This document shows positions 47,127-53,827 of a DNA stretch of 64,000 bases, in pieces. Position numbers and translations under genes: made by a program. The first letter of the stretch is position 1, and every line of letters starts with the position of its first letter. Where the stretch lies: NCBI RefSeq assembly GCF_006491595.2, contig NZ_VEVQ02000003.1, forward strand, positions 186,001-250,000, in the 5' to 3' direction. This stretch comes from Flavobacterium jejuense. GTDB lineage: Bacteria; Bacteroidota; Bacteroidia; Flavobacteriales; Flavobacteriaceae. The notes under the pieces were generated by a model that had not been told where the DNA came from, searched no databases, and worked only from the letters and a program-made list of their open reading frames with translations.

Positions 47127-48416
47127 ATGTCAATTATAAAAAATAAATTCTATCATTTGTTTTGGAATAATCCATCATGTCAAAATTTGTTCTTACTTTC
47201 AAAAGAAGAACTATTAGAAACAAAAACTTTTGGTGAAGATAAAGCTCCATTCACATTTTCAACCAATAGAATTATAGTTTCTAATGCACAAGATAATCAA
47301 AATGAATTTTTTGATACAATCAAAACTAGAAGTGAAATTTACAATGTAGAAATTGATAGTTTACTAAACGAGAAAATTGAATATTTTAAACCTCTTATAG
47401 AACAATTCTTTGACTCAAAATTTAAAAAGTCAATAGAAAGATTAATGCTTGATATTGAAAAAAAGCCTTTGAAATTCTTGTCATTTATTTTAAAAGTAGC
47501 TGCAGATGAAGAAAATAGAGAAGTTAAAACAATAGAATTTCTTCAAAAATATGGCTTTATCGGAAAAAATTTAAATTCTTTTAAAGAAATTGAGACTAGT
47601 ATTGGACAATCTTTAATTCCTAGTAAGAACAATGAATTAATAAATGAAAATACAATAAATACATTTTTTGAAGGAGTTAAATTTGTTAAAGAACTCTATG
47701 TTAATCATTCATATAAAAATCTTTATAATACCAATCAAATTTTAATTAACACATTAAATTCTGAAGATAATTTCCAATCTAGAATCAAGCTTTTTGGAGA
47801 ACTCTATGATTCAAAAATTATTGCACCTTCAAAAGACGATGCTTTTATTGAATGTTCACATTGTGATCCATTAACATATAGAGGTGTATTCCAATTAAGA
47901 TTAAATCCAAAAAAACTGAAAGATTTAAAATGTCCTGTTTGTTCAAATGAACTTACCTATTTTGTACCTTATAAATTACATGAAGATATATACAAAATTG
48001 TAAAAAATCACGATGGTTTAATTCTTGACGCACTTCAAAACAAATTATTTTTAAATGGAATTAAATATGAAATAAATAAAAAATTCTTAAATGATATTGA
48101 GGTTGATTGCATATTTAGAGATGGTAATAGAATTTTTATAGTTGAAACTAAAATGTACAAACAGAATAATACAACTGAAAACAAACTTATAAGTAAGATT
48201 AAAGAACATTTTAGTAAGTTAATTAAAGATGTAGAACGTATTGAAAAAAATGAGGAATTTCTAGGATTAGAAATAGTTCCATTTTTAATTACAAACATCA
48301 ATAATCAAAATATTTTAAGAGCTTCACAACAATATTTTAATTCAATTATTACAGAAAATAAATATTATGATAATGGCAATATAATCAACTTAAATTTGTT
48401 AAAAATTAAGTCATAA
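47127..48416 (+). CDS. Zinc-ribbon and PD-(D/E)XK nuclease-like protein, unknown
   Basis: A 429-residue protein with no family I can name. A helical N-terminus (1-230) is followed by a zinc-ribbon with two CxxC pairs (Cys243, Cys246 in ECSHCD and Cys269, Cys272 in KCPVCS), then a PD-(D/E)XK core: Asp327 in DIEVDCIF, then FIVETKM with E340-T-K342. The spacing (13 residues from D to E-x-K) is that of a genuine nuclease site. Last gene of the operon, 13 bases after hsdM; may supply DNA cleavage in place of HsdR. Confidence 0.65.
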   Translation: MSIIKNKFYHLFWNNPSCQNLFLLSKEELLETKTFGEDKAPFTFSTNRIIVSNAQDNQNEFFDTIKTRSEIYNVEIDSLLNEKIEYFKPLIEQFFDSKFKKSIERLMLDIEKKPLKFLSFILKVAADEENREVKTIEFLQKYGFIGKNLNSFKEIETSIGQSLIPSKNNELINENTINTFFEGVKFVKELYVNHSYKNLYNTNQILINTLNSEDNFQSRIKLFGELYDSKIIAPSKDDAFIECSHCDPLTYRGVFQLRLNPKKLKDLKCPVCSNELTYFVPYKLHEDIYKIVKNHDGLILDALQNKLFLNGIKYEINKKFLNDIEVDCIFRDGNRIFIVETKMYKQNNTTENKLISKIKEHFSKLIKDVERIEKNEEFLGLEIVPFLITNINNQNILRASQQYFNSIITENKYYDNGNIINLNLLKIKS

Positions 48417-48459
48417 AATAGGGATAAATATCATTTTGTAAGTATTATTTATAATTTTA

Positions 48460-48642
48460 TTAAATCCCTCCCAACTTCTTCAAAAGATATTCAGTCGCTT
48501 CCGCATCTGAAAGTAGCGGTTTCTTTTTAGATTTTTTGACAGGAGTAAATGTAGCCGTAACAACACCTAACATTTTATACAGCCTTTCGACTTCCTGTTG
48601 AGGAAGAGCTTGTATTACGTTGTATGCTGTTTCGGCTTTCAT
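48460..48642 (-). CDS. Small protein next to relaxase, unknown
   Basis: A 60-residue basic protein (MKAETAYNVIQALPQQEVER, then KKSKKKPLLSDAEATEYLLK) with two helices. It lies 6 bases after the relaxase gene on the same strand and resembles small proteins accompanying relaxases in flavobacterial mobilizable elements. Function unknown. Confidence 0.6.
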   Translation of the reverse strand: MKAETAYNVIQALPQQEVERLYKMLGVVTATFTPVKKSKKKPLLSDAEATEYLLKKLGGI

Positions 48643-48648
48643 TGTAGT

Positions 48649-49581
48649 TTATTTTCTTTTAAATCTTATGAATGGCTGTTTATTTATTCTATCTTTTTGA
48701 CTTTCTCCCAAATCACTTTTTGGTTCTTGATTACTGTTTTGGTTGTTTCGCTCAGTTGCTCCGAAAGATTGTCTTGTCGCTTGTTGATTTTCTGTAATTC
48801 TTCCAGTATTTTGGAAAATAATTGAATGGTCTCTGTCTTGTTCATCAAATTTTGTTTTTAAAGTATTCCATGATAGTTTTCTATTTACTTGACTTCCTTT
48901 GTAAGTCTTTCCCTTGTACTCAAAAGAAATACCAGATATTACACCTTGCTTACTTGAATTGAATTTCACATTTACTTGTTTGCCTTTAAGTTGCTTTTCA
49001 AATTCAGAAAGGGAAAACTTATATTTTATAATTTCATTAATAATTCTTTGTAGCTCTAATCTTTCTGGTTCTTCGCCGGTTCGTAAACATTTTTCAATTT
49101 CACCTTTAGATAGCACATTAGATTCTTCTTTTTCTTCCAATACCGTTAAATTGTATTTTAATTCTAACTTCCTTATTAATGCTTCACTTCTTTTATAATC
49201 TTGACTATCACTCACCACATTACCTGAGAAAGCTACTCTATTAGCTACAATATGAATGTGCTCATGATCTTGATCGGTATGTTTGTAAATAATGTATTGA
49301 TTATCATCAAAGCCCATACCTTCAAAGTAGTCTTTGGCTAAATTGGCAAACTCTTGGTCGGAAAGGGTATCGGAATAGGGCAAACTTAGAGAAGTATGAT
49401 AAACTGCTTTAGATAAGTTTGGGCGCAATTGTCTAATTACATTTAATTCTTTTGTTTGCATTACAACCGAATTGGCAGCTAAGTTGGTATCTAAAACACA
49501 CCCTTGTCCTTTATCTATTTTCTTTTGATTATAAGATAAAACACCATAAAAATCTTTTCCTTTTATTTGTTTACCAATCAT
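48649..49581 (-). CDS. Relaxase / mobilization nuclease
   Basis: A 310-residue MobP/MobA-type relaxase that nicks the transfer origin and leads the DNA strand into a recipient. The metal-binding histidine motif HTDQDHEHIHIVANR (101-115) is intact; an early tyrosine (FYGVLSYNQKK) is the probable nucleophile. The C-terminal third is Gln/Asn/Lys-rich. It begins directly after the MobC stop codon (TAGATG), so the two are coupled. There is no coupling protein or secretion gene nearby, hence dependence on a helper element. Confidence 0.9.
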   Translation of the reverse strand: MIGKQIKGKDFYGVLSYNQKKIDKGQGCVLDTNLAANSVVMQTKELNVIRQLRPNLSKAVYHTSLSLPYSDTLSDQEFANLAKDYFEGMGFDDNQYIIYKHTDQDHEHIHIVANRVAFSGNVVSDSQDYKRSEALIRKLELKYNLTVLEEKEESNVLSKGEIEKCLRTGEEPERLELQRIINEIIKYKFSLSEFEKQLKGKQVNVKFNSSKQGVISGISFEYKGKTYKGSQVNRKLSWNTLKTKFDEQDRDHSIIFQNTGRITENQQATRQSFGATERNNQNSNQEPKSDLGESQKDRINKQPFIRFKRK

Positions 49582-49920
49582 CTATTCTAAAATTTTACTT
49601 TTTATTTGGTATAGCATTTCTTTTAATAGATTTAACTCTATGTCCAAACCATTTCTATCAATAACATTTTGATTTGACTTTTTTGTTAATTGATTAATGT
49701 TATTCCCAATGCGACTTAATTCAACTAAAAATTCTCTATTAAGCGGTGAAATAGCTTGCTTTGGTAATTGTTTATTTAAAGACCTTCTCCTTACATATTG
49801 CACCACAGAAATACCATAAGTATTAGCCTGACTTTCAATAAATATTTGTTCGTCAAGAGTTAATCTTATATTGACTTGAAAAACTTTTAATGCTTTCACA
49901 TCACTCTTTGGTCTTGCCAT
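49582..49920 (-). CDS. mobC: MobC relaxosome protein
   Basis: A 112-residue accessory protein that helps relaxase open oriT. An N-terminal ribbon-helix-helix part (VFQVNIRLTLDEQIFIESQA) and the MobC signature LVELSRIGNNINQLTKKSNQ are clear. Coupled to the relaxase gene. A terminator at 49963-50010 separates it from the upstream minus-strand pair, so it should have its own promoter within the 47 bases before the ATG. Confidence 0.88.
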   Translation of the reverse strand: MARPKSDVKALKVFQVNIRLTLDEQIFIESQANTYGISVVQYVRRRSLNKQLPKQAISPLNREFLVELSRIGNNINQLTKKSNQNVIDRNGLDIELNLLKEMLYQIKSKILE

Positions 49921-49962
49921 AATAATTACATTTTACTAGGTTTTTGATAGCGATAACATGAA

Positions 49963-50010
49963 CTAAAAAACCCATCTAAATTCATTCATTGAACAAATTT
50001 AAATGGGTTT
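49963..50010 (-). terminator. Terminator of the 50061-51238 gene pair
   Basis: Arms AAACCCAT-c-TAAATT (49968-49982) and AATTTA-a-ATGGGTTT (49996-50010), with an A run at 49965-49970 reading as T on the minus strand. Confidence 0.7.
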
Positions 50011-50027
50011 AATTTTAAAATCTAAGG

Positions 50028-50054
50028 CTATCGTACAAGTAAAGTGTACGGTAG
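50028..50054. repeat. Inverted repeat upstream of mobC
   Basis: CTATCGTAC (50028-50036) and GTACGGTAG (50046-50054), one mismatch, 9-base spacer. Could be a MobC/relaxase site or part of the terminator of the neighbouring gene. Confidence 0.5.
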
Positions 50055-50060
50055 AATTTT

Positions 50061-50546
50061 CTAAACCTGTAATCTTTCGTAAAGTTGCACTATGTCTTCC
50101 CTAGCTTCTTTTCCATCAATATAAAAATCAGACATACAAGCTAACAATTCAATCGCTTCCATATAATGACGAAAGCTATTCATATCATCACCATAGTATT
50201 TAAAAGCATTTTTAGGATGCGTTTCTTGAGGCGAATTAAACTTTGTTCTATCTCTATTCTTTTGATTAAACCGTTGTTTTGATATTTCTTCAATAACATT
50301 AAAATCTATATTTTTTGCTTCATAAGTGTTCAATTCAAAATATTCTTCTTGAAGAATTACTATTAAAGCTCTTCTTCTTGATAAATTGGATTTTATGGTA
50401 AATCCATTTAGTTTATTTGCAACTTCATTTAAGTCTTTTAAAAAAGATTGTAATTGATTATAGTTAAATGTTAAGTCTTCCCTTATAACACTATAATTCA
50501 CTTTATCATATTTTTCAAGAATCTCAATTACTTCATTTAAAGTCAT
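50061..50546 (-). CDS. Island protein, unknown (161 residues)
   Basis: A 161-residue soluble, mainly helical protein (TLNEVIEILEKYDKVNYSVI, NKLNGFTIKSNLSRRRALIV, MEAIELLACMSDFYIDGKEA). No family recognised and no catalytic motif seen. It overlaps the gene upstream (50546-51238) by one base, so the two are translated together. Position between candidate oriT and mobC suggests an accessory role in mobilization or island maintenance. Confidence 0.6.
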   Translation of the reverse strand: MTLNEVIEILEKYDKVNYSVIREDLTFNYNQLQSFLKDLNEVANKLNGFTIKSNLSRRRALIVILQEEYFELNTYEAKNIDFNVIEEISKQRFNQKNRDRTKFNSPQETHPKNAFKYYGDDMNSFRHYMEAIELLACMSDFYIDGKEAREDIVQLYERLQV

Positions 50547-51238
50547 TATAATTTTGGCCCTCCTCTACCTTTATTTTTACCGTTAGCTAAATTCCAATTT
50601 AATGAATAGGTTTTACTTAATACTTTCTTATAAATTGCTAAATTTTTGACTAAATCTACGATTTTCTGCTTAGCAATTTTACTGATTAAACCATATTCCA
50701 AAGAACTACATCGTGTATCAATTAATTTTTGTTTAAGTGTAAAAGCAAGCAACATATTTTCTTGAAGAGAAAAACTATACTCATTTGCTTTAGTTAGTTG
50801 CTCACCTATTTTCTTAAATGGTTGCTGTTCTTTTTTTAAAATATTTTGAATCTTTTGCTGATTAAGATTAGATTCATTTTCGTTAACAACTTCCTTTGTG
50901 AATTTTTGTAAAAATAGTTTCCCATATTCAAAACTTCTTAAAGGCATGTAATCTAATAAAACTGTATCTGTAAATTCTAAGATATCATTGTTAGTTAAAA
51001 TCTCTTTTAAATAATATTCCTTTCCTAGTATAAATTTTAAATATTCCAATTTAAAATCTTCGAGATTTTCTAAAACTAATCTACCAAATTGCCGAGTCGT
51101 ATTTACAATAGTATGTTTTTCATTAAGAATAAATTTCATGACTTCTTTATTTTTTTCTTTATCATCATGTTCATGATATTGAATAGCAAATAATAATGAA
51201 ATAATAGATTTCAATTCATCTGAAGTAAATTGAATCAA
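50546..51238 (-). CDS. Island protein, unknown (230 residues)
   Basis: A 230-residue protein, helical and Lys/Glu-rich, with no signal peptide or membrane segment (FTSDELKSIISLLFAIQYHE, LDYMPLRSFEYGKLFLQKF) and a Gly-rich basic end KNKGRGGPKL. No family recognised. First gene of a coupled pair on the minus strand. Codon use is as AT-rich as the rest of the island. Confidence 0.6.
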   Translation of the reverse strand: MIQFTSDELKSIISLLFAIQYHEHDDKEKNKEVMKFILNEKHTIVNTTRQFGRLVLENLEDFKLEYLKFILGKEYYLKEILTNNDILEFTDTVLLDYMPLRSFEYGKLFLQKFTKEVVNENESNLNQQKIQNILKKEQQPFKKIGEQLTKANEYSFSLQENMLLAFTLKQKLIDTRCSSLEYGLISKIAKQKIVDLVKNLAIYKKVLSKTYSLNWNLANGKNKGRGGPKL

Positions 51239-51520
51239 ATTTTCGTTGTCTTTATACTTCTTTAAAATATAACTATAAGTATAATGTGTATAATTTTTAA
51301 ACTGTATTGCTTTGATAATCTTCTATTTTAAGTAAATCAAAAATAAATAAATATTTTAAAAAAAGAAATTGTCTAATTAGAATTTAATACTTATTTACGA
51401 GTAATAAACATAACATCTTATTTATCTTGAAGAGTTAAAACTGTTGAATTTAAATTAAATATTAAAGTAACAAAATTTAGATTTATCTTATAATCTTAAA
51501 TAAAAAAATCAATTTTAATT
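51239..51520. other. Gene-free AT-rich spacer
   Basis: About 280 bases with no useful open frame. It should hold the promoter of the 50546-51238 gene; I could not place a convincing box. Confidence 0.4.
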
Positions 51521-51596
51521 TAACGGGGTGTGGGGTGTAACCCTGCCAAGCCATGAGACCGAAGGGAGCCGTTTTTGCTATCAAAAACATGGCTTG
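51521..51596. other. Candidate transfer origin (oriT) or structured RNA
   Basis: A G-rich, structured stretch unlike its AT-rich surroundings. It begins with two GGGGTG units and GGGTGTAACCC (about 51525-51543), then AAGCCATG (51548-51555) pairs with CATGGCTT (51588-51595), enclosing a hairpin GTTTTTG-CTAT-CAAAAAC (51571-51588). Such a GC island with nested inverted repeats between mobilization genes is typical of an oriT, but a small RNA is possible. The nick site cannot be named from sequence. Confidence 0.5.
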
Positions 51597-51659
51597 CTTC
51601 ATGACAACCTAAATTTTATTATTTCTGAACAAATTATGAATTCAATTCTTAAAATGGAA

Positions 51660-51690
51660 CAAAAAAAGACTTCATCTTAGAAGTCCTTTT
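51660..51690 (-). terminator. Terminator of the 51721-52823 pair
   Basis: Arms GACTTC (51668-51673) and GAAGTC (51680-51685) with an A run before them that reads as a T run on the minus strand. Confidence 0.75.
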
Positions 51691-51720
51691 GATTCATTTA
51701 ATATTTTTTTTACTTTTAAA

Positions 51721-52266
51721 TTAACTTGATATTGTTTCAATTACATCTAAAATTTCTTCAATTGATTCATCAGTAATTACACTTAAATCTAATTCATTTG
51801 CCAATCTCGAAATTTTCTTCAACAACATTTTTTCTACATCATCTCTTAAACCACTTTTTTCAGGTTCATAAAGTTTGTATGCAAATTCTCTACCTAATTT
51901 TATTTCAAATAAATCTTCATCCTCTTGAAACTCTTGCTTAATAAAATCATCATTATACTTAAAATAATTTTCATTCAATGATAAAAAATATAATGCCATC
52001 ATATCCTGCTCATCTAAACTATTTAAAAAATAATTTAAATAATTTATTACTTCGGGTAGCGTATCCAAATTAAAATCTCCTTGATGGTAATTTAAAGTTT
52101 CTAAAAGTGGATTTATATTTTCTGTATTTAATTTATTAAATCTTTTTGAAAAGTGAGTAAATGAAAAGTGGTAGAAAAAATCTTTTAGTAAGATTTGCTT
52201 GGCATACCGACACATTATTTCATTTACTTGCTTGGTAACAATTAATTTTTCATTGACAGAAATCAT
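51721..52266 (-). CDS. Island protein, unknown (181 residues)
   Basis: A 181-residue acidic, mostly helical soluble protein (VNEKLIVTKQVNEIMCRYAK, LNYFLNSLDEQDMMALYFLS, EILDVIETISS). No family recognised. It lies 14 bases after the gene at 52281-52823 and the two appear to form a unit with one terminator at 51660-51690. Confidence 0.55.
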   Translation of the reverse strand: MISVNEKLIVTKQVNEIMCRYAKQILLKDFFYHFSFTHFSKRFNKLNTENINPLLETLNYHQGDFNLDTLPEVINYLNYFLNSLDEQDMMALYFLSLNENYFKYNDDFIKQEFQEDEDLFEIKLGREFAYKLYEPEKSGLRDDVEKMLLKKISRLANELDLSVITDESIEEILDVIETISS

Positions 52267-52280
52267 AAAATCTATTTTAA

Positions 52281-52823
52281 TTAAACTAAAGTTTTTGGAT
52301 TGGTATTTCTCGAATAAATTTCTAAATATTCATTTTCTGTAATTTGATTATCATAAACATATTCAAAATAAAATAGTTCTTCAAAATAGAGAGCAAAAAA
52401 TCTTTTAATGTAAAAATTGACGTTGTCATTTTGAATATAAATAAATAATTGTTTAATAATTTCTTCTCTAACATTTTCAATATTATTAATACTAATATCA
52501 TTATTATTAATTTTTGCTTGAAAGATTATTATATCAATATAGAGAGGATCAGCAATTATGATTTTAAAAGTAGAAAATCTATCTTCTTTTGAAAAATTAT
52601 TCAAAATAATTTCGGTTTGCTTTCCAATATATTCTTCTATTATACAACTGTCCTTTTCATAATTACTTTTTGTTTGCAAAAAATCTTTGCATATATCTGT
52701 TTTACCATTATCAAATACTGGTTTATCTGGTTTTCCAAATAAGATTTGGTTAAGAAGAGGTTCTAATATTTGGTAATTGACTTTTTCAGTTTCTTTCATT
52801 GGAGATGTATTGGTGTTTATCAT
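52281..52823 (-). CDS. Island protein, unknown (180 residues)
   Basis: A 180-residue acidic protein with Phe/Tyr-rich helices (IQNDNVNFYIKRFFALYFEE, LFYFEYVYDNQITENEYLEI). No family recognised. It is divergent from an XRE regulator gene (52907); the 80-base gap between them holds ATGCAATGCAT at 52841-52851 and TATGCAT near 52882, possible regulator sites. This arrangement suggests the XRE protein controls both. Confidence 0.55.
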   Translation of the reverse strand: MINTNTSPMKETEKVNYQILEPLLNQILFGKPDKPVFDNGKTDICKDFLQTKSNYEKDSCIIEEYIGKQTEIILNNFSKEDRFSTFKIIIADPLYIDIIIFQAKINNNDISINNIENVREEIIKQLFIYIQNDNVNFYIKRFFALYFEELFYFEYVYDNQITENEYLEIYSRNTNPKTLV

Positions 52824-52906
52824 TTCAAATATATAAAAAAATGCAATGCATACAACCCCTAAAATACAATCACTTATAAACTATGCATTTTATTCATTTT
52901 TGTAAA

Positions 52907-53158
52907 ATGCCAAGAGAAAGAAAAAATCCTATACCAGAAATTGTAGCTTTATTTGGAAAGAGAATAAAACAACTACGAATTGAAAGAAAAATGTCCCAAA
53001 TGGATGTGGGTGCTGCTTTAGGAATTGATAGAGAAAATATAAGAAAATATGAAAAAGGGCTACAAGAACCTAAATTATCTACTATTGTGAAATTTGCAGA
53101 ATTATTTGAAGTTGATTATAATAATTTAATTCAACCAAAAAAATGTAATGAACTTTAA
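52907..53158 (+). CDS. XRE-family transcriptional regulator
   Basis: An 83-residue helix-turn-helix repressor: GKRIKQLRIERKMSQMDVGA, LGIDRENIRKYEKGLQEPKL, STIVKFAELFEVDYNNLI, the standard five-helix XRE fold. The start MPRERKNPIP (52907) is preferred to an ATG eight codons upstream, which lies close to the promoter. It probably regulates itself and the divergent 52823-51721 genes, and possibly island transfer. Closed by a very strong terminator. Confidence 0.88.
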   Translation: MPRERKNPIPEIVALFGKRIKQLRIERKMSQMDVGAALGIDRENIRKYEKGLQEPKLSTIVKFAELFEVDYNNLIQPKKCNEL

Positions 53159-53205
53159 ACTAATAAAAGAACTGTTTAAGAATAAACAGTTCTTTTATTA
53201 GTTTA
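53156..53205. terminator. Strong bidirectional hairpin
   Basis: Exactly complementary 23-base arms, 53156-53178 and 53183-53205, with loop AGAA. The left arm begins inside the XRE stop codon region. It is the longest perfect hairpin in the window and works on both strands. Confidence 0.85.
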
Positions 53206-53296
53206 ATTTAAATATTAGTCTATTCAAAAAATTGTATGTTTATATAGTATAAAACTAAAATGTCAGAATTTTAATTTTTTAAAATTCAATCAAACC

Positions 53297-53325
53297 GACA
53301 CTATCCTAAAAAGTGTGTAATTAAA
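53297..53325. repeat. IS256-like terminal inverted repeat, left
   Basis: Begins GACACTATCCTAAAAAGTGT. It shares GACACTATC and AAAGTGTGTAA with the reverse complement of the repeat at 63947-63975. It lies only 8 bases from the stop of the Fur-family gene, so the transposase start expected here is absent. Confidence 0.75.
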
Positions 53326-53333
53326 TTCCTTAT

Positions 53334-53714
53334 TTAATAACATTCGCTACAAACACCTGTAAGTACACAATTTACACTCTCAACATTATAGCCTTTTTCA
53401 AGTGCAAAATGCACAGGTACAGGCAGGCATTCAATAGTTTCACATTTAGTGCAACGAAAATGAAAATGATGTAAAGGTGTTCTTATAGAGCTATCATCGC
53501 ACTTCACGCATACTGCAAAATACTGTTTCCCATCCTCAGCAACTATTCTATGAAGAACCCCATCCTCACAAAAGCGATTTAAAACACGATAAATAGTAGC
53601 TCTATTGATATCAATATTTATCTTTTGCTCAATCGCATCTTGACTCATTGCTTTACCAGTATTTAATATAACGGCTAAAACAGCTTCTTTTGTGGGTGTA
53701 TTTCTTCTCTTCAT
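53334..53714 (-). CDS. Fur-family metalloregulator
   Basis: A 126-residue repressor of the Fur/Zur/PerR family. A winged-helix N-terminus (QDAIEQKINIDINRATIYRV, LNRFCEDGVLHRIV) is followed by a metal-binding dimer domain with HHFHFRCTKCETIEC and a C-terminal GVCSEC, giving two CxxC-type structural zinc pairs. Which metal or signal it senses is not clear; the Zur/Fur split cannot be read from this. It is divergent from the flavin oxidoreductase gene, with inverted repeats TTGCGAT-ATT-ATTGCAA between them as probable operator. Confidence 0.9.
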   Translation of the reverse strand: MKRRNTPTKEAVLAVILNTGKAMSQDAIEQKINIDINRATIYRVLNRFCEDGVLHRIVAEDGKQYFAVCVKCDDSSIRTPLHHFHFRCTKCETIECLPVPVHFALEKGYNVESVNCVLTGVCSECY

Positions 53715-53744
53715 AAATTAACGCGATTTATTCGCAATTATTTA

Positions 53745-53785
53745 TTGCGATATTATTGCAATATTATTAAATAATAATATATTTG
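53745..53785 (+). promoter_or_regulatory. Promoter of the flavin oxidoreductase gene with Fur-type operator
   Basis: TTG at 53756-53758, 19-base spacer and TATATTTG at 53778-53785 form a consensus promoter. The imperfect repeat TTGCGAT (53745-53751) and ATTGCAA (53755-53761) covers the TTG, and related GCGA/TTGC words occur at 53722-53738 and 53799-53813. Binding of the divergent Fur-family protein here would block transcription. Confidence 0.6.
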
Positions 53786-53827
53786 CAAAATAAATTAATG
53801 CGACTTAATTGCATTTGTTTTGTTTTT

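Larger units (their letters stand above)
36320..53205. mobile_element. Mobilizable genomic island with defence cargo (right end not located)
   Basis: From the 3' end of tRNA-Met: tyrosine integrase, AbiE toxin-antitoxin pair, six-gene restriction/Septu operon, then (minus strand) a small protein, relaxase, MobC and four unrecognised genes, and an XRE regulator. There is a relaxase and MobC but no coupling protein or type IV secretion gene, so it fits an integrative mobilizable element rather than a conjugative one. No copy of the tRNA 3' end was found in the window, so the right border is set provisionally at the strong terminator at 53205; it may lie beyond the window, with the IS-bounded block at 53297-63975 nested inside. 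Confidence 0.7.

Noticed and set aside
49934..49943. TACTAGGTTT shared with the tRNA-Met 3' edge (36318-36327), a possible attR
   Set aside because: Only 10 bases, covers just the last tRNA base and flank, and lies in front of mobC inside the island rather than at its edge; expected by chance in AT-rich DNA.
53343..53351. TTCGCTAC resembling the tRNA-Met acceptor end, near the left IS end
   Set aside because: Eight bases only, inside the Fur-family coding sequence; no extension into the T arm.
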